A DNA stretch of 64,000 nucleotides from an uncultured Piscirickettsiaceae bacterium (GTDB lineage Bacteria; Pseudomonadota; Gammaproteobacteria; Methylococcales; Cycloclasticaceae). The DNA is taken from the NCBI GenBank assembly GCA_913061075.1, contig CAJXSK010000007.1, positions 1 through 64,000 of the forward strand, in the 5' to 3' direction. Numbering within the stretch: the first letter of the stretch is position 1; the number at the start of each line of letters is the position of its first letter. Both the position numbers and the translations under genes were made by a program. Below, one piece after another: positions 49,639-61,204 of this stretch. The notes under the pieces are model-generated. The model searched no databases and was not told the DNA's origin. It saw nothing but the letters and a program-made list of their open reading frames with translations.

Positions 49639-50259
49639 CTATAATTTCAAGCCCTTTGCCAAAAGGTAAACTTCTCTACTTCTTGCACGTGACGCTTTTG
49701 GTTTCCTTACGATAACACTGGAAAAAGATTTTCTTGCCTCAAGAACGTATTGATCAAACCCCTCGCCTTGGAACAATTTTATTAAAAAAACACCTTTTTT
49801 ATGCAAACTATTGATCGCAAAATCTAGCGCCAGTTCTGCCAAATACATAGATTTAGGTTGATCAATTGCTTTACTACCACTCATATTAGGCGCTATATCT
49901 GACAATACAACATCTACCGGTAGATTATTGATCATGGTTTGCAGTTCAGCAAAGACAGTATCGTCACTAAAGTCACCTTTTAAAAAGCTCACGCCTTTAA
50001 TAGGTTCTATATCTAGCAAATCCATCGCAATTACCTGGCCTTTAGAACCCACTTTTTTATAGGTATATTCTGACCAACCACCGGGTGCTGCACCTAAATC
50101 AACGACAATTTGATTAGGGTGAATAAGTTTATCTTTCTTATCTATTTCTTCTAATTTAAATACTGCGCGTGAACGCAAACCCATTTGCTGAGCCTTTTTA
50201 ACGTATTCATCATTAAAGTGCTCATCTAACCATTGTTGTTTGTTCTTGTGTTTTGTCAT
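49639..50259 (-). CDS. rlmE: 23S rRNA 2'-O-methyltransferase RlmE (FtsJ/RrmJ)
   Basis: RlmE methylates U2552 in 23S rRNA late in ribosome assembly. The 206-residue protein has the basic N terminus and [20 protein letters not shown], the SAM motif [14 protein letters not shown], the catalytic-tetrad Asp in [15 protein letters not shown] and Lys in [32 protein letters not shown] ends it in the usual way. It lies upstream of ftsH and is divergent from yhbY, as in E. coli. Confidence 0.97.
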   Translation of the reverse strand: MTKHKNKQQWLDEHFNDEYVKKAQQMGLRSRAVFKLEEIDKKDKLIHPNQIVVDLGAAPGGWSEYTYKKVGSKGQVIAMDLLDIEPIKGVSFLKGDFSDDTVFAELQTMINNLPVDVVLSDIAPNMSGSKAIDQPKSMYLAELALDFAINSLHKKGVFLIKLFQGEGFDQYVLEARKSFSSVIVRKPKASRARSREVYLLAKGLKL

Positions 50260-50326
50260 TTAAGTCATACTTTTAGGGTGCAATTCGCGTAAAATAACGT
50301 GTTTAATACTACTTTAATTTAAATAA

Positions 50327-50614
50327 ATGCCACTTTCAAACGCACAAGTTAAAAAACTAAAAGCCCATGCTCACTCTCTCAAGCCTGTTGTTCGTCTTGG
50401 GCAATCTGGCTTAACAACGAGTGTACTAGATGAAGTGGAATTAGCCCTGAATCATCATGAGCTTATTAAAGTTAAAGTGTCTGCTAGTGATCGCGCTGAA
50501 AAGAAAGAAATGATTAATACTATTGCCGAGAAAACTCAATCAGATGTTATTCAAAGCATAGGGTCTGTTGCTGTGTTTTTCCGTGAAAACCCAAATAAGA
50601 AAAGCTACTCGTAG
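50327..50614 (+). CDS. yhbY: CRM-domain RNA-binding protein YhbY
   Basis: YhbY binds pre-50S ribosomes. The 95-residue protein is a single CRM domain with the GxxG-type RNA-binding loop in [20 protein letters not shown] and [14 protein letters not shown]. The C-terminal [20 protein letters not shown] is typical. It is the only rightward gene in this stretch and its 3' end overlaps the convergent greA by ten bases. Confidence 0.96.
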   Translation: MPLSNAQVKKLKAHAHSLKPVVRLGQSGLTTSVLDEVELALNHHELIKVKVSASDRAEKKEMINTIAEKTQSDVIQSIGSVAVFFRENPNKKSYS

Positions 50615-51087
50615 CGTACGTCAATAATTTCGTATTCAGTCACACCGGCTGGTGCTCTGACCTCTGCCACATCACCCTCTTCTTTACCAATTAATGCTTT
50701 TGCGAAAGGGGACGCGTAAGAAATTAAGTTATTTTTAATGTCTGCCTCATCTTCACCAACGATGGTGTAAATGATCACCGCTTCTGTTTCAACATTCTCT
50801 AACTCAACCGTGCAACCAAACACAACTTTACCGTTTGCATTCAGCGTAGACACATCAATAACTTGCGCATTGCCTAATTTGCTTTCTATATCTCTAATAC
50901 GCGCTTCTGCCATCCCTTGTTCTTCACGTGCCGCATGATATTCTGCATTTTCTTTTAAATCACCGTGAGCGCGCGCATCGGCAATCGCTTCAGTAATTTG
51001 AGGGCGCTTAACGTTTTTAAGCTCATCAAGCTCATCTGTTAGCGTTTTAGCACCTTTTACAGTTAATGGTGTTTTGTTCATAGACAA
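50605..51087 (-). CDS. greA: Transcription elongation factor GreA
   Basis: GreA rescues backtracked RNA polymerase by stimulating transcript cleavage. The 160-residue protein has the N-terminal coiled coil with the acidic tip ([23 protein letters not shown] in part: [13 protein letters not shown]), [14 protein letters not shown] and the C-terminal FKBP-like domain with [17 protein letters not shown]. It starts 18 bases after carB and overlaps the convergent yhbY at its 3' end. Confidence 0.97.
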   Translation of the reverse strand: MSMNKTPLTVKGAKTLTDELDELKNVKRPQITEAIADARAHGDLKENAEYHAAREEQGMAEARIRDIESKLGNAQVIDVSTLNANGKVVFGCTVELENVETEAVIIYTIVGEDEADIKNNLISYASPFAKALIGKEEGDVAEVRAPAGVTEYEIIDVRYE

Positions 51088-51105
51088 TTCCTAGCCGTTT
51101 ATCTT

Positions 51106-54100
51106 TTAGTTTCTAGCTTGTAAGTCGTGAAGCTCTCTAACTTCTTTAACACTAATATCAGCAAGTGCATCAATAGTTGCTTTAGCACCCGCAATAGTTG
51201 TGCAGTAAGTAGCCTTGTTTTGTAGCGACTCACGGCGAATTGATGATGAATCCGTAATCGCTTGCTTACCTTCTGTCGTGTTAACCACCAGCTGAATGCT
51301 TTCATTTTTAATCACATCAACAATATGCGGGCGACCTTCACCTACTTTATTAACCACTTCAGATTCAATGCCTTCTGCGGTTAGTGCATCCGCTGTTCCG
51401 CGAGTAGCATAAATATGCTTACCCCTGGAAATCAACGTTCTCGCGAGCTCTAGCATTTTCACTTTGTCCGCTTCTCGAACACTAAAAATGACATTATTTT
51501 CATCAGATAAATCAATGCCAGCAGCACGTTGAGATTTACCAAACGCCTCACCAAATGTGTCGCCAACGCCCATCACTTCGCCTGTTGACTTCATTTCTGG
51601 GCCTAGCATCGGGTCGACATTAGGGAATTTAACAAAAGGAAACACTGACTCTTTAACGGAGAAATAATCTGGAATAACTTCTTCCGTTGTGCCCTGCTCA
51701 GCTAGTGTTTGGCCTGCCATACAACGTGCGGCAATTTTAGCCAATGGATAGCCAGTAACTTTAGACACAAACGGTACAGAACGAGAGGCACGAGGATTTA
51801 CCTCTAAGATATAAATATCATCGCCTTTAATAGCAAATTGAATATTCATTAAACCAACAACACCTAATTCTCTAGCTAGTTGCTTAGTTTGTACACGCAT
51901 TCTATCTTGCACATCTTTACTTAAATCAAAAGGCGGTAACGAACACGCAGAATCCCCAGAATGGACGCCGGCTTGTTCAATATGCTCCATAATGCCGCCA
52001 ATTAATAATTCTTCACCGTCAAAAATAGCATCCACATCAACTTCTATCGCGTCGTCTAGAAAGCGATCTAGCAATACTGGTGAGTCATTAGACACACTAA
52101 CCGCTTCACGCATGTATGTACGTAGCTCAGACTCGTTATAAACAATTTCCATCGCACGGCCACCTAATACATAAGACGGCCTAACCACCAGCGGATAGCC
52201 AATTTCTTCAGCCAATAACACTGCTTGTTCTGGTTCACGCGCTGTTCTGTTAGGTGGCTGAAGTAATCCAAGTTTTTCTACCAACTGTTGAAAACGTTCA
52301 CGGTCCTCTGCCAAGTCAATTGCTTCAGGTGACGTGCCAATAATAGGCACACCGGCTGCTTCCAAATCTTCAGCTAATTTAAGCGGTGTTTGCCCACCGT
52401 ATTGAACAATAACCCCTATAGGTTTTTCTAGTGCAACAACCTCAAGTACGTCTTCGAGAGTTAATGGCTCAAAGTACAAGCGGTCAGATGTGTCAAAGTC
52501 CGTTGAAACCGTCTCTGGGTTACAGTTTACCATGATCGTTTCGTAACCGTCTTCACGCATCGCTAAGGCCGCGTGAACGCAACAATAGTCAAACTCTATA
52601 CCTTGGCCAATTCTATTTGGACCACCGCCTAGTACCATGATTTTTTCACGGTTGCTTGGTTGTGATTCGCATTCTTCTTCATACGTTGAATACATATAAG
52701 CCGTAGGCGATGAGAATTCACCCGCACAAGAGTCGATTCGTTTATAAACCGGTTTAATACCCAGCGCATGACGAGCAGCCCTAACCTTACCTTCATCAAC
52801 ATTAAGCAACATGGCAAGGCGTGCATCTGCAAAGCCTTTTCGCTTAAGACGAAACATCACTTTTTCATCTAATGAAGCTAATGAAACACCAGACAACGCC
52901 GCTTCTTCATTCAATAAATCTTCAATTTGAACTAAGAACCAGCGATCAATTTTAGTTTGATCAAAAATACTTTCTAGACCAAAGCCTTTTCTAAACGCAT
53001 CAGCTAAATACCAAATACGATCTGCGCCTGGCTGTTGAATTTCACGGCGCAAAACCGTCTCAACACCGTCTTCGTCCAAATCTACAATAGGGTTTAATCC
53101 ACATTTACCTGTTTCAAGACCACGTAACGCTTTTTGTAATGATTCTTGGAACGTTCTACCCACTGCCATCACTTCACCCACAGACTTCATCTGTGTGGTT
53201 AAACGATCATCTGCCATTGGGAACTTTTCAAATGTAAAACGAGGGATTTTAGTCACTACATAATCAATGGACGGCTCAAATGACGCTGGTGTTGCACCAC
53301 CCGTGATTTCATTGCTCAGCTCATCCAAGGTGTAACCAATAGCCAACTTCGCTGCCACTTTAGCAATAGGGAAACCAGTCGCTTTAGATGCCAACGCAGA
53401 TGACCGTGATACACGCGGGTTCATCTCAATCACAATCATCGCACCATTTTCTGGATTGATGGCGAACTGAACATTAGAGCCACCGGTATCAACACCAATT
53501 TCACGTAACACATCAATCGATGCATTTCGCATTATTTGGTATTCTTTATCTGTCAATGTTTGCGCTGGCGCCACCGTAATCGAGTCACCCGTATGAACGC
53601 CCATTGGGTCAAAGTTTTCAATCGAACAAATAATGATGCAATTATCCTTACGGTCACGCACCACCTCCATCTCATACTCTTTCCAACCCAATACTGACTC
53701 TTCAATCAGTAATTCATTGGTTGGTGAAAGGTCTAACCCGCGTTCACAGATTTCGATAAACTCTTCACGGTTATAGGAAATACCACCACCGCTTCCACCC
53801 ATGGTGAATGAGGGGCGAATAATCGTTGGGAAACCAATATCATCTAGTGCAACAAAGGCTTCTTCCATATTGTGCGCAACAAATGAACGTGGCGTAGACA
53901 AGCCGATTTTAGTCATCGCTTTCTTAAATAAATCGCGATCTTCCGCTTTATCAATCGCCTCTTTAGACGCACCAATCATTTCAACATTGTGTTTAGCTAA
54001 AACACCATGGCGGTCTAAATCTAGAGCACAGTTAAGCGCCGTTTGACCACCCATCGTGGGTAATAAAACGTCTGGCTTTTCCTTTTCAATGATTTTTTCA

Positions 54101-54321
54101 ACTGTTTCCCAGTCAACAGGCTCAATATAAATGGCATCAGCTGTTTCAGGGTCAGTCATAATCGTTGCAGGATTTGAGTTAACCAAAATAACGCGGTAAC
54201 CCTCCTCTCTTAAGGCTTTACATGCTTGCGTGCCAGAATAGTCAAACTCACAAGCCTGACCAATAACAATGGGCCCAGCACCTAATAGTAAAACGGATTT
54301 TATGTCGGTTCTTTTTGGCAT
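51106..54321 (-). CDS. carB: Carbamoyl-phosphate synthase large subunit
   Basis: CarB makes carbamoyl phosphate from bicarbonate, ATP and ammonia supplied by CarA, for arginine and pyrimidine synthesis. The 1071-residue protein has two homologous ATP-grasp halves. Each has ATP-binding and metal motifs, such as [20 protein letters not shown] in the first and [20 protein letters not shown] in the second, plus [19 protein letters not shown] and [21 protein letters not shown]-terminal allosteric domain begins near residue 935 ([16 protein letters not shown]). It begins nine bases after carA. Confidence 0.98.
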   Translation of the reverse strand: MPKRTDIKSVLLLGAGPIVIGQACEFDYSGTQACKALREEGYRVILVNSNPATIMTDPETADAIYIEPVDWETVEKIIEKEKPDVLLPTMGGQTALNCALDLDRHGVLAKHNVEMIGASKEAIDKAEDRDLFKKAMTKIGLSTPRSFVAHNMEEAFVALDDIGFPTIIRPSFTMGGSGGGISYNREEFIEICERGLDLSPTNELLIEESVLGWKEYEMEVVRDRKDNCIIICSIENFDPMGVHTGDSITVAPAQTLTDKEYQIMRNASIDVLREIGVDTGGSNVQFAINPENGAMIVIEMNPRVSRSSALASKATGFPIAKVAAKLAIGYTLDELSNEITGGATPASFEPSIDYVVTKIPRFTFEKFPMADDRLTTQMKSVGEVMAVGRTFQESLQKALRGLETGKCGLNPIVDLDEDGVETVLRREIQQPGADRIWYLADAFRKGFGLESIFDQTKIDRWFLVQIEDLLNEEAALSGVSLASLDEKVMFRLKRKGFADARLAMLLNVDEGKVRAARHALGIKPVYKRIDSCAGEFSSPTAYMYSTYEEECESQPSNREKIMVLGGGPNRIGQGIEFDYCCVHAALAMREDGYETIMVNCNPETVSTDFDTSDRLYFEPLTLEDVLEVVALEKPIGVIVQYGGQTPLKLAEDLEAAGVPIIGTSPEAIDLAEDRERFQQLVEKLGLLQPPNRTAREPEQAVLLAEEIGYPLVVRPSYVLGGRAMEIVYNESELRTYMREAVSVSNDSPVLLDRFLDDAIEVDVDAIFDGEELLIGGIMEHIEQAGVHSGDSACSLPPFDLSKDVQDRMRVQTKQLARELGVVGLMNIQFAIKGDDIYILEVNPRASRSVPFVSKVTGYPLAKIAARCMAGQTLAEQGTTEEVIPDYFSVKESVFPFVKFPNVDPMLGPEMKSTGEVMGVGDTFGEAFGKSQRAAGIDLSDENNVIFSVREADKVKMLELARTLISRGKHIYATRGTADALTAEGIESEVVNKVGEGRPHIVDVIKNESIQLVVNTTEGKQAITDSSSIRRESLQNKATYCTTIAGAKATIDALADISVKEVRELHDLQARN

Positions 54322-54330
54322 AATTCTCTT

Positions 54331-55467
54331 TTATGAGTTTTTGTGCAACTGCATCATTGCAGTAAACTTTTCAAATAAATACACGATATCTTGTGGGCCC
54401 GGGCTTGCTTCAGGGTGTCCCTGAAAACCAAAAGCAGGACAATCTATACGCTCGATACCTTGTAAGCTTTTATCAAACAACGATACGTGTGTCGGTTTTA
54501 AATTAGCCGGTAGCGTATCGCCATCAACTGCAAAACCATGGTTTTGGCTGGTAATCATCACGCGCTGTGTTTCTAAATCTTGTACTGGGTGATTAGCCCC
54601 ATGATGCCCAAACTTCATTTTGACAGTTGATGCGCCGCTGGCTAATGCTAATAACTGATGACCTAAACAGATGCCAAATGTTGGTATTTTTTTATCCAGA
54701 ATAGTTTTAATTGCCTCAATAGCGTAATCGCACGGCTCAGGGTCGCCTGGACCGTTTGATAAAAACACACCATCAGGTGCCATGGCCAATACATCCTCAA
54801 CCGGTGTTTTAGCGGGTACAACATGAACATCACAACCAGCATTAACGAGTAAACGTAAAATATTACGCTTCACACCGAAGTCGTAAGCAACCACTTTAAA
54901 ACTAGCTGGCTTAGTTTCAGGCTTATCATTAGGGTCTAATTGCCATACTGAATCAGTCCACTTGTATGCACTTTCTGTCGTTACCTCTTGTGCAAGGTCG
55001 AGGCCTTTCAAGGATGCTGCTTCTTTTGAGGATTCTAGGGCTAACGCTTCATCAACATCAGGCCCAGCGATTATACAACCACGTTGCGCTCCTTTTTCAC
55101 GTAGCACTCTGGTTAATCTGCGAGTATCAATATCTGCAATGGCAACAATATTATGTCGACGCAAATAATCGGATAAAGATTCTTCAGATCGCCAATTACT
55201 GTTAGTTAAGGGTAAATCTCTGATGACCAATCCGCGCGCATGAATAGCGGATGACTCCTCATCTTCTGAGTTAACACCTGTATTTCCAATATGCGGATAC
55301 GTTAAGGTAACAATTTGATGAGAATAAGAAGGGTCTGTTAAGATTTCCTGGTAACCCGTCATAGACGTATTAAAGACAACTTCACCAACAGTAAGGCCTT
55401 GAACCCCTATTGATTGCCCGTGAAAAAAACTACCGTCTTCAAGAACCAGTATCGCTATGTCAGACAA
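54331..55467 (-). CDS. carA: Carbamoyl-phosphate synthase small subunit
   Basis: CarA is the glutamine amidotransferase subunit that feeds ammonia to CarB. The 378-residue protein has the N-terminal domain starting [13 protein letters not shown] and [19 protein letters not shown]. The class I amidotransferase domain has nucleophile Cys in [13 protein letters not shown] and the His-Glu pair in [11 protein letters not shown]. It heads carAB. A hairpin-rich 132-base leader separates it from the upstream oxidoreductase gene. Confidence 0.98.
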   Translation of the reverse strand: MSDIAILVLEDGSFFHGQSIGVQGLTVGEVVFNTSMTGYQEILTDPSYSHQIVTLTYPHIGNTGVNSEDEESSAIHARGLVIRDLPLTNSNWRSEESLSDYLRRHNIVAIADIDTRRLTRVLREKGAQRGCIIAGPDVDEALALESSKEAASLKGLDLAQEVTTESAYKWTDSVWQLDPNDKPETKPASFKVVAYDFGVKRNILRLLVNAGCDVHVVPAKTPVEDVLAMAPDGVFLSNGPGDPEPCDYAIEAIKTILDKKIPTFGICLGHQLLALASGASTVKMKFGHHGANHPVQDLETQRVMITSQNHGFAVDGDTLPANLKPTHVSLFDKSLQGIERIDCPAFGFQGHPEASPGPQDIVYLFEKFTAMMQLHKNS

Positions 55468-55493
55468 ATTACACCACCTTTAGATATGCAAAA

Positions 55494-55520
55494 CGGGAAG
55501 TACCTGAATGGAACTACCCG
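55494..55520 (-). terminator. Imperfect hairpin upstream of carA
   Basis: On the minus strand CGGG-T-AGT-T-CC-attca-GG-T-ACT-T-CCCG pairs nine bases on each side with two T-T mismatches. TTTTG follows. It may terminate the upstream oxidoreductase gene or act as a leader structure before carA. Confidence 0.5.
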
Positions 55521-55599
55521 CTTTGATTATTAATATGTATGACTGTGAATTTTACTGGATTTTATACACCTTTGTCCATATCATCACGTGCTTTTTTGC

Positions 55600-57006
55600 C
55601 TATGATGCTCTAGCAACATCCAAAGATTGAGCTAAATAAGCATTCATTAACAATGTTGGATCTTCTATTAACTTTTCTTTCCATTCGCCCAGTGGCACTT
55701 CAGATTGAATCAAACCTCTCATAACCCCAATATAATCAGTTCGCCCAACAGTGATGGCACCCACTAATTTGTCACCTTTAAAGTTAAGTCTTACATACTT
55801 AAAATTGTCCATATCAACCAAGGTGGCTGTTTCACCGCCATCAACACCGCCCCAACTACCAAACGATGTAGATATTAAGCCAGCCGTATCTAGTACGTTC
55901 ATACTCAAGCTGCCTTTGTAAGTTGAGTTGCCACCCATCATGTTTACCGCTGCAATTCGGCCATGATCGACCGCTGTTGGTTGAATGGCGTGCACTGCTT
56001 TAGAACCCGTTGAAAAATCAACACCTTGCGCAACATCACCTGCAGCATATATATGTCTAACATTGGTGCGTAACGCGGCATTAACTAAAACACCCGCATC
56101 TGTTTTTATGCCAGTGCCTTCCAAAAACTCTATATTTGAATAAACACCGGTAGCGACAATAATAAGGTCAAACTCGGTCAAGCTATCGTCATCACGCTTC
56201 AGCGCTGGGCCTGCTTCAATAGACTTAATGCTTGATGGCAAAATGGTGGTAACGCCTTTAGACTCACACCATGTTTTAATCATGCCACCCGCTGTTTCAT
56301 CCATCATACGGCTAACCATCTGACCTGTGCGCCCCATCATCACTGTTAAATCCGCACCTCTTTTAATCAGAGGCTCAATAATAATAGATGCAACAAACCC
56401 AGCACCCAATAACGCCACTTTAGACCCTGGCTTGATGCTATTAATAATTTTTCGGCCATCTTCTAACGTCCAACAATTCACAACACCATCATTATCAGCT
56501 CCCGGGAACGGGCTATTTGCCGGACGCGAACCCGTAGCAATCATTAACTTGTCATATTCAAATACATCACCATTTTCTAGAGTAACTTGCTGCTGTTTAG
56601 GCTCAACTTTCTCAACTTTTGCATGAATATGGACAATGTTTAAGCTCTCGAAATGGTTATCAGTCTTTCTAAGATGCGTACCTGTGTCTTCAATCATCCC
56701 ACTTAAATAATACGGCAAGGCCATCCGTGAATACGGCACCTCTTTTTCTAAACCTATCATTGTAATGATGCACTTGCCATCTGCTTTACGTAGCGTCTCA
56801 GCTGCTCTAACAGAGGCTGGACCTGCGCCAATTAACACATACTTCTTAATACTCGACACCATAGGTTTTACCGTCTCAGTTTTTTGTTGTGATTGTTGTT
56901 CTGATTCCGCAGCCTTTCCTTCAGGCTCAGCGGGTGATGATTCTTGTTCATTTTTATCCGTTGAACCGAACCCTAACATTGCTGCAATTTTACAAAAAAT
57001 ACCCAT
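55600..57006 (-). CDS. FAD/NAD(P)-dependent pyridine nucleotide-disulfide-type oxidoreductase, unknown substrate
   Basis: The 468-residue protein has a 50-residue N-terminal extension (MGIFCKIAAMLGFGS, then a Glu/Gln/Ser-rich low-complexity linker), followed by a Pyr_redox_2 fold. The FAD motif is IGAGPASVRAAETL and ATGSRPANSPFPG marks the next site. The NAD motif is LLGAGFVASIIIEPL, and the second FAD contact is IYAAGDVAQG. It resembles the N-terminal module of NirB and rubredoxin/ferredoxin reductases. No active-site CxxC pair is evident. The N-terminal helix may be a membrane tether. It stands alone between dapB and carA. Confidence 0.82.
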   Translation of the reverse strand: MGIFCKIAAMLGFGSTDKNEQESSPAEPEGKAAESEQQSQQKTETVKPMVSSIKKYVLIGAGPASVRAAETLRKADGKCIITMIGLEKEVPYSRMALPYYLSGMIEDTGTHLRKTDNHFESLNIVHIHAKVEKVEPKQQQVTLENGDVFEYDKLMIATGSRPANSPFPGADNDGVVNCWTLEDGRKIINSIKPGSKVALLGAGFVASIIIEPLIKRGADLTVMMGRTGQMVSRMMDETAGGMIKTWCESKGVTTILPSSIKSIEAGPALKRDDDSLTEFDLIIVATGVYSNIEFLEGTGIKTDAGVLVNAALRTNVRHIYAAGDVAQGVDFSTGSKAVHAIQPTAVDHGRIAAVNMMGGNSTYKGSLSMNVLDTAGLISTSFGSWGGVDGGETATLVDMDNFKYVRLNFKGDKLVGAITVGRTDYIGVMRGLIQSEVPLGEWKEKLIEDPTLLMNAYLAQSLDVARAS

Positions 57007-57106
57007 TGGAATCTCCCTCTAATAATTTTATTTTTATTTAACAGGCATTTTAAAAAACCTGATATGAAGTCGATGTTAACAGAAAATATTTTTTTGAAAT
57101 AGCCAT

Positions 57107-57913
57107 TTACTCATTCAAGCCCAATACATCCTGCATATCATATAAACCTGCAGGTTGCTCGCTAACCCAGCAAGCAGCTCTGATAGCCCCTGTTGCAAAT
57201 GTCATTCTGCTGGTTGCTTTATGGCTGATTTCTATACGTTCGCCTTCATCTGCAAACATAACAGTGTGTTCGCCAACGATGTCGCCAGCTCTAATAGTAG
57301 AGAAGCCTATCGTGCCACTTTCACGTTCGCCGGTAATACCTTCTCGGGCATAAACAGCGCAACTGTCTAACTCTTTACCCATCGCTTGTGCCACTATTTC
57401 ACCCATCTTTAAGGCTGTCCCAGAAGGCGCGTCTACCTTGTGTTTGTGATGCGCCTCAATAACTTCTATATCAACAGCACTTCCAATCGCTTTGGCAGCA
57501 AGCTCTAACAGCTTCAATGTTACATTCACACCAATACCCATATTAGGTGCAAACACAATGGGGATTGTTTTAGCGGCAGATGTTATCTGTTGCTTTTGTT
57601 CATCTGTAAAGCCCGTCGTTCCAATCACTATGGCTTTTTGATGCTGCTCACAGAAAACAAGCTTTTCTAAACAAGCATCTGGTCGAGTAAAGTCTACTAA
57701 CACATCGAAGCTTGATACTTCACTAGCAACACTATTAACAATATTAACTCGCTCTGATGTAACACCCGCTATTTCGCCCGCATCTTTACCTATTGCAGGC
57801 GAATTTTCTCGCTCAATGGCTGCACCAAGCACAGACGATTCATTTTGAGCACATGCCTTAATCAAATTAAGACCCATACGGCCACTGGCCCCAGAGATTG
57901 CGATTCTAGCCAT
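57107..57913 (-). CDS. dapB: 4-hydroxy-tetrahydrodipicolinate reductase
   Basis: DapB reduces the dipicolinate precursor for lysine and diaminopimelate. The 268-residue protein has the NAD(P) motif [50 protein letters not shown] and the catalytic region [31 protein letters not shown]-like [16 protein letters not shown] and [13 protein letters not shown] follow. It begins 12 bases after the dnaJ stop, the usual dnaJ-dapB-carAB order. Confidence 0.98.
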   Translation of the reverse strand: MARIAISGASGRMGLNLIKACAQNESSVLGAAIERENSPAIGKDAGEIAGVTSERVNIVNSVASEVSSFDVLVDFTRPDACLEKLVFCEQHQKAIVIGTTGFTDEQKQQITSAAKTIPIVFAPNMGIGVNVTLKLLELAAKAIGSAVDIEVIEAHHKHKVDAPSGTALKMGEIVAQAMGKELDSCAVYAREGITGERESGTIGFSTIRAGDIVGEHTVMFADEGERIEISHKATSRMTFATGAIRAACWVSEQPAGLYDMQDVLGLNE

Positions 57914-57925
57914 TGCTTTTCCTAT

Positions 57926-59053
57926 TTAGGATTTCATTTTATCAAAAAAACTTTTAACGCCATCAAGCCACGAATTTTCTTGTGGATTATGGCGTGTTCC
58001 GCCCGTTTTAAATGATTTTTCTAATTGCTCTATTAACTTTTTTTGTTCTGCTGTTAAGTTGATGGGCGTTTCAACAGTAATTCTACACATCAAATCACCA
58101 ACTGGCCCACCCCTAACTGGCTTAACACCCTTACCACGTAATCTAAATAGTTTACCTGTTTGAGTTTCTGTAGGAATTTTAAGTTTTACTTTACCATTCA
58201 ATGTAGGTACTTCAAGCTCGCCACCCAACGTTGCAGTTGCAAAACTTATCGGCATATCACAGTATAAGTTGGCACCCTCTCGTGAAAAAATAGGGTGTTC
58301 ACGTACGTTAACTTGCACATACAAATCACCTGATGGGCCGCCATGGTCACCTGCCTCGCCCTCACCACCTAGCCTAATTCTATCGCCAGTATCAACACCG
58401 GCAGGTATTTTAACGGATAATGTTTTTTGGTCTTTTGTTTTACCCGTTCCACGACACTTACCGCACGGGTCTTTAATAACAGACCCGGACCCTCGGCAAG
58501 TTGGGCACGTTTGCTGCACTGAAAACATGCCTTGCTGCATACGTACTTGACCATGCCCGCCACACGAAGTACAGATCGTTGAACCGGCACTTTTAGAACC
58601 CGTTCCTTTACACCCATCACAACTGATTGACGTGGGTACTTTGATTTTTGTTTCTAAACCAGAAACAGCATCTTCCAACGACAAGTCCAAGTTATATCGT
58701 AGATCAGCGCCACGCGTAACTTGACTTCTGCGACCACCTCCGCCACCTCCACCAAAGATATCGCCGAATACATCGCCGAATACATCGCTGAAAGAATCAC
58801 CTTGCTGGTGACCCCCTCCCATCGATTGATCGACCCCTGCGTGACCAAATTGGTCATAAGCAGCTCGCTTCTGTTCATCGCTTAGAATCGCATACGCTTC
58901 CTGGATAGCCTTGAACTTTTCTTCAGCATCCGGGTTATCCGAATTTCTATCGGGATGATATTTCATCGCCAATCGTCTGTACGCTTTTTTAATTTCTTTG
59001 TCGCTGGCATTACGAGCAACTTCTAGTACTTTATAAAAATCTTCTTTAGACAT
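57926..59053 (-). CDS. dnaJ: Chaperone DnaJ
   Basis: DnaJ is the Hsp40 co-chaperone that delivers substrates to DnaK and stimulates its ATPase. The 375-residue protein has the J domain with AMKYHPDRN (HPD), a Gly/Phe-rich region with a short tandem repeat ([17 protein letters not shown]), and a zinc domain with four CxxCxGxG repeats ([32 protein letters not shown]). The C-terminal substrate domains follow. It is separated from dnaK by 154 bases that contain a large hairpin. Confidence 0.98.
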   Translation of the reverse strand: MSKEDFYKVLEVARNASDKEIKKAYRRLAMKYHPDRNSDNPDAEEKFKAIQEAYAILSDEQKRAAYDQFGHAGVDQSMGGGHQQGDSFSDVFGDVFGDIFGGGGGGGRRSQVTRGADLRYNLDLSLEDAVSGLETKIKVPTSISCDGCKGTGSKSAGSTICTSCGGHGQVRMQQGMFSVQQTCPTCRGSGSVIKDPCGKCRGTGKTKDQKTLSVKIPAGVDTGDRIRLGGEGEAGDHGGPSGDLYVQVNVREHPIFSREGANLYCDMPISFATATLGGELEVPTLNGKVKLKIPTETQTGKLFRLRGKGVKPVRGGPVGDLMCRITVETPINLTAEQKKLIEQLEKSFKTGGTRHNPQENSWLDGVKSFFDKMKS

Positions 59054-59071
59054 ATTCTTAATAGTTTAATA

Positions 59072-59106
59072 CACCAAAGCCACCGAATAAATCGGCGGCT
59101 TTGGTG
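59072..59106 (-). promoter_or_regulatory. Large hairpin between dnaK and dnaJ
   Basis: Ten-base arms CACCAAAGCC and GGCTTTGGTG are extended by an inner CCG/CGG pair. No T run follows on the minus strand, so it is more likely an mRNA processing or partial-termination element that lowers dnaJ relative to dnaK. A second small repeat, GTAAAAG/CTTTTAC, lies at 59155-59177. Confidence 0.55.
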
Positions 59107-59207
59107 CGACCCATACACGGTCAGTTTGTTTATAATTCAAAAAGACTTAATGCTGTAAAAGCATACTTAACTTTTACAACACTCAACCTCGGTTTAGTTA
59201 ATTGACG

Positions 59208-61133
59208 TTATTTTTTCTCATCATCTTTAACTTCTTCAAACTCAGCATCAACCACATCATCGGCTGCACTTGCATCAGCTTCAGCAGAGCCTGCATCTGC
59301 CGTACCTTCTGCACCTGCATCAGCATACATTTTTTCAGCTAACTTGCCTGATAACGCTGTCAATGCTTCAGTTTTCTCATCGATAACCGCTTTGTCATCA
59401 CCTTTAAGTGCTTCTTTAAGGGCTTCAATCGCTGTATCAATATCTGCTTTTTCAGCTTCGTCAACTTTATCGCCCATTTCTTCTATGGATTTTTCAGTTG
59501 CATGAATCATGCTGTCAGCTTGGTTTCTTGATGTGACTAATTCATGCGCCTTTTTATCTTCTTCAGCATGAACTTCTGCATCGTTAATCATTTTTTCAAC
59601 TTCTTCATCAGACAAACCACTAGACGCTTTAATCACGATAGATTGTTCTTTACCCGTGGCTTTGTCTTTTGCCGATACATTCAAGATTCCATTCGCATCT
59701 ATGTCGAAAGACACCTCAATTTGCGGCGTACCGCGTTGAGCGGGTGGAATATCTTGCAAGTCAAAACGGCCTAATGATTTATTACCTGACGCCATTTCAC
59801 GTTCACCTTGTAATACATGAACTGTCACCGCAGTTTGGTTATCTTCAGCTGTAGAGAATGTTTGACCCGCTTTTGAAGGAATCGTTGTATTTTTCTCAAT
59901 AAGCTTTGTCATCACACCGCCCATTGTTTCAATACCTAATGACAATGGCGTTACATCAAGTAGCAACACATCTGTCACATCACCAGCCAACACACCCGCT
60001 TGAATTGCAGCACCTACCGCCACAGCTTCATCTGGGTTCACATCTTTACGTGGTTCTTTGCCAAATATTTCAGTCACTACTTCTTGAACCTGAGGCATAC
60101 GTGTTTGACCACCAACCAAAATAACATCATCAATTTCAGACGCTGATAAACCTGCGTCCTTAAGTGCTGTTTCACATGGGCCAACTGTACGTTGCACTAG
60201 GTCACCAACTAACGATTCTAATTTTGCGCGTGTAAGCTTTACATTTAGATGTTTTGGGCCCGTTGCATCCGCAGTGATATATGGCAAGTTAACATCTGTT
60301 TGTTGATTAGATGACAACTCGATTTTAGCTTTTTCAGCTGCCTCTTTAAGACGTTGTAACGCTAATGGATCATTATGAAGGTCAACAGAGTTTTCCTTCT
60401 TAAACTCATCTGATAAGAAATCAATAATACGCATATCAAAATCTTCACCACCTAAGAACGTGTCACCATTTGTTGATAACACTTCAAATTGGTGTTCGCC
60501 ATCGATTTCAGCAATCTCAATAATAGACACATCGAATGTACCACCACCTAAGTCATACACAGCAATCGTACGATCACCGGTTTTCTTATCCATGCCGTAC
60601 GCTAATGCAGCAGCCGTTGGCTCGTTGATAATACGCTTAACATCAAGACCGGCAATTTTGCCCGCATCTTTCGTTGCTTGACGTTGTGAATCATTAAAGT
60701 AAGCAGGCACTGTAATAACCGCTTCGTTTACTTCTTCACCTAAATACGCTTCTGCATCTTTTTTAAGCTTCATTAAGATTCGAGCTGAAATTTCAGGCGG
60801 CGCCATTTTCTTGCCTTGCGCTTCAATCCACGCATCACCGTTATCGGCTGCCAGAATCTTATAAGGCACCATGCTGACGTCTTTTTGAACCACGTCATCT
60901 TTAAACATGCGGCCAATAAGACGCTTAGAAGCAAAAATTGTGTTCTCTGGGTTTGTTACCGCTTGACGCTTTGCAGATTGACCAACAAGCACGTCACCTT
61001 CTGCAGTAAACGCTACAATAGAAGGCGTTGTTCTTGCACCTTCACTGTTTTCAAGAACTTTTGCGCTGTCACCATCTAAGACGGCCACACATGAGTTCGT
61101 TGTTCCTAAATCAATGCCAATAATTTTAGCCAT
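59208..61133 (-). CDS. dnaK: Chaperone DnaK (Hsp70)
   Basis: DnaK is the ATP-dependent Hsp70 that works with DnaJ and GrpE. The 641-residue protein has the Hsp70 signatures [33 protein letters not shown] and [15 protein letters not shown]. The substrate domain and linker ([20 protein letters not shown]) and the C-terminal tail [11 protein letters not shown] are present. A sigma-32-type promoter lies directly upstream and overlaps the grpE stop, so dnaK can be induced apart from hrcA and grpE. Confidence 0.99.
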   Translation of the reverse strand: MAKIIGIDLGTTNSCVAVLDGDSAKVLENSEGARTTPSIVAFTAEGDVLVGQSAKRQAVTNPENTIFASKRLIGRMFKDDVVQKDVSMVPYKILAADNGDAWIEAQGKKMAPPEISARILMKLKKDAEAYLGEEVNEAVITVPAYFNDSQRQATKDAGKIAGLDVKRIINEPTAAALAYGMDKKTGDRTIAVYDLGGGTFDVSIIEIAEIDGEHQFEVLSTNGDTFLGGEDFDMRIIDFLSDEFKKENSVDLHNDPLALQRLKEAAEKAKIELSSNQQTDVNLPYITADATGPKHLNVKLTRAKLESLVGDLVQRTVGPCETALKDAGLSASEIDDVILVGGQTRMPQVQEVVTEIFGKEPRKDVNPDEAVAVGAAIQAGVLAGDVTDVLLLDVTPLSLGIETMGGVMTKLIEKNTTIPSKAGQTFSTAEDNQTAVTVHVLQGEREMASGNKSLGRFDLQDIPPAQRGTPQIEVSFDIDANGILNVSAKDKATGKEQSIVIKASSGLSDEEVEKMINDAEVHAEEDKKAHELVTSRNQADSMIHATEKSIEEMGDKVDEAEKADIDTAIEALKEALKGDDKAVIDEKTEALTALSGKLAEKMYADAGAEGTADAGSAEADASAADDVVDAEFEEVKDDEKK

Positions 61134-61176
61134 TTGAGTATCTCCGAAAAGTAATATTTAATTTGTGTTAGTTAAG

Positions 61177-61204
61177 ATATGGGGAGCAGGATTTAATTTT
61201 CAAG
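61177..61204 (-). promoter_or_regulatory. Sigma-32 (RpoH) promoter of dnaK
   Basis: On the minus strand CTTGAAA, thirteen bases, then CCCCATAT closely matches the heat-shock consensus CTTGAAA / CCCCATnT. The TGA within CTTGAAA is the grpE stop codon. The transcript would begin about 35 bases before the dnaK start. Confidence 0.85.

Noticed and set aside
57040-57070. CAGG/CCTG repeat upstream of dapB region as a terminator
   Set aside because: Only four or five pairs form around an A/T-rich loop; this is too weak to call.
58755-58800. Short tandem repeat in dnaJ as a non-coding repeat or CRISPR
   Set aside because: It is a three-copy VFGD-type repeat within the Gly/Phe region of DnaJ and is part of the protein.
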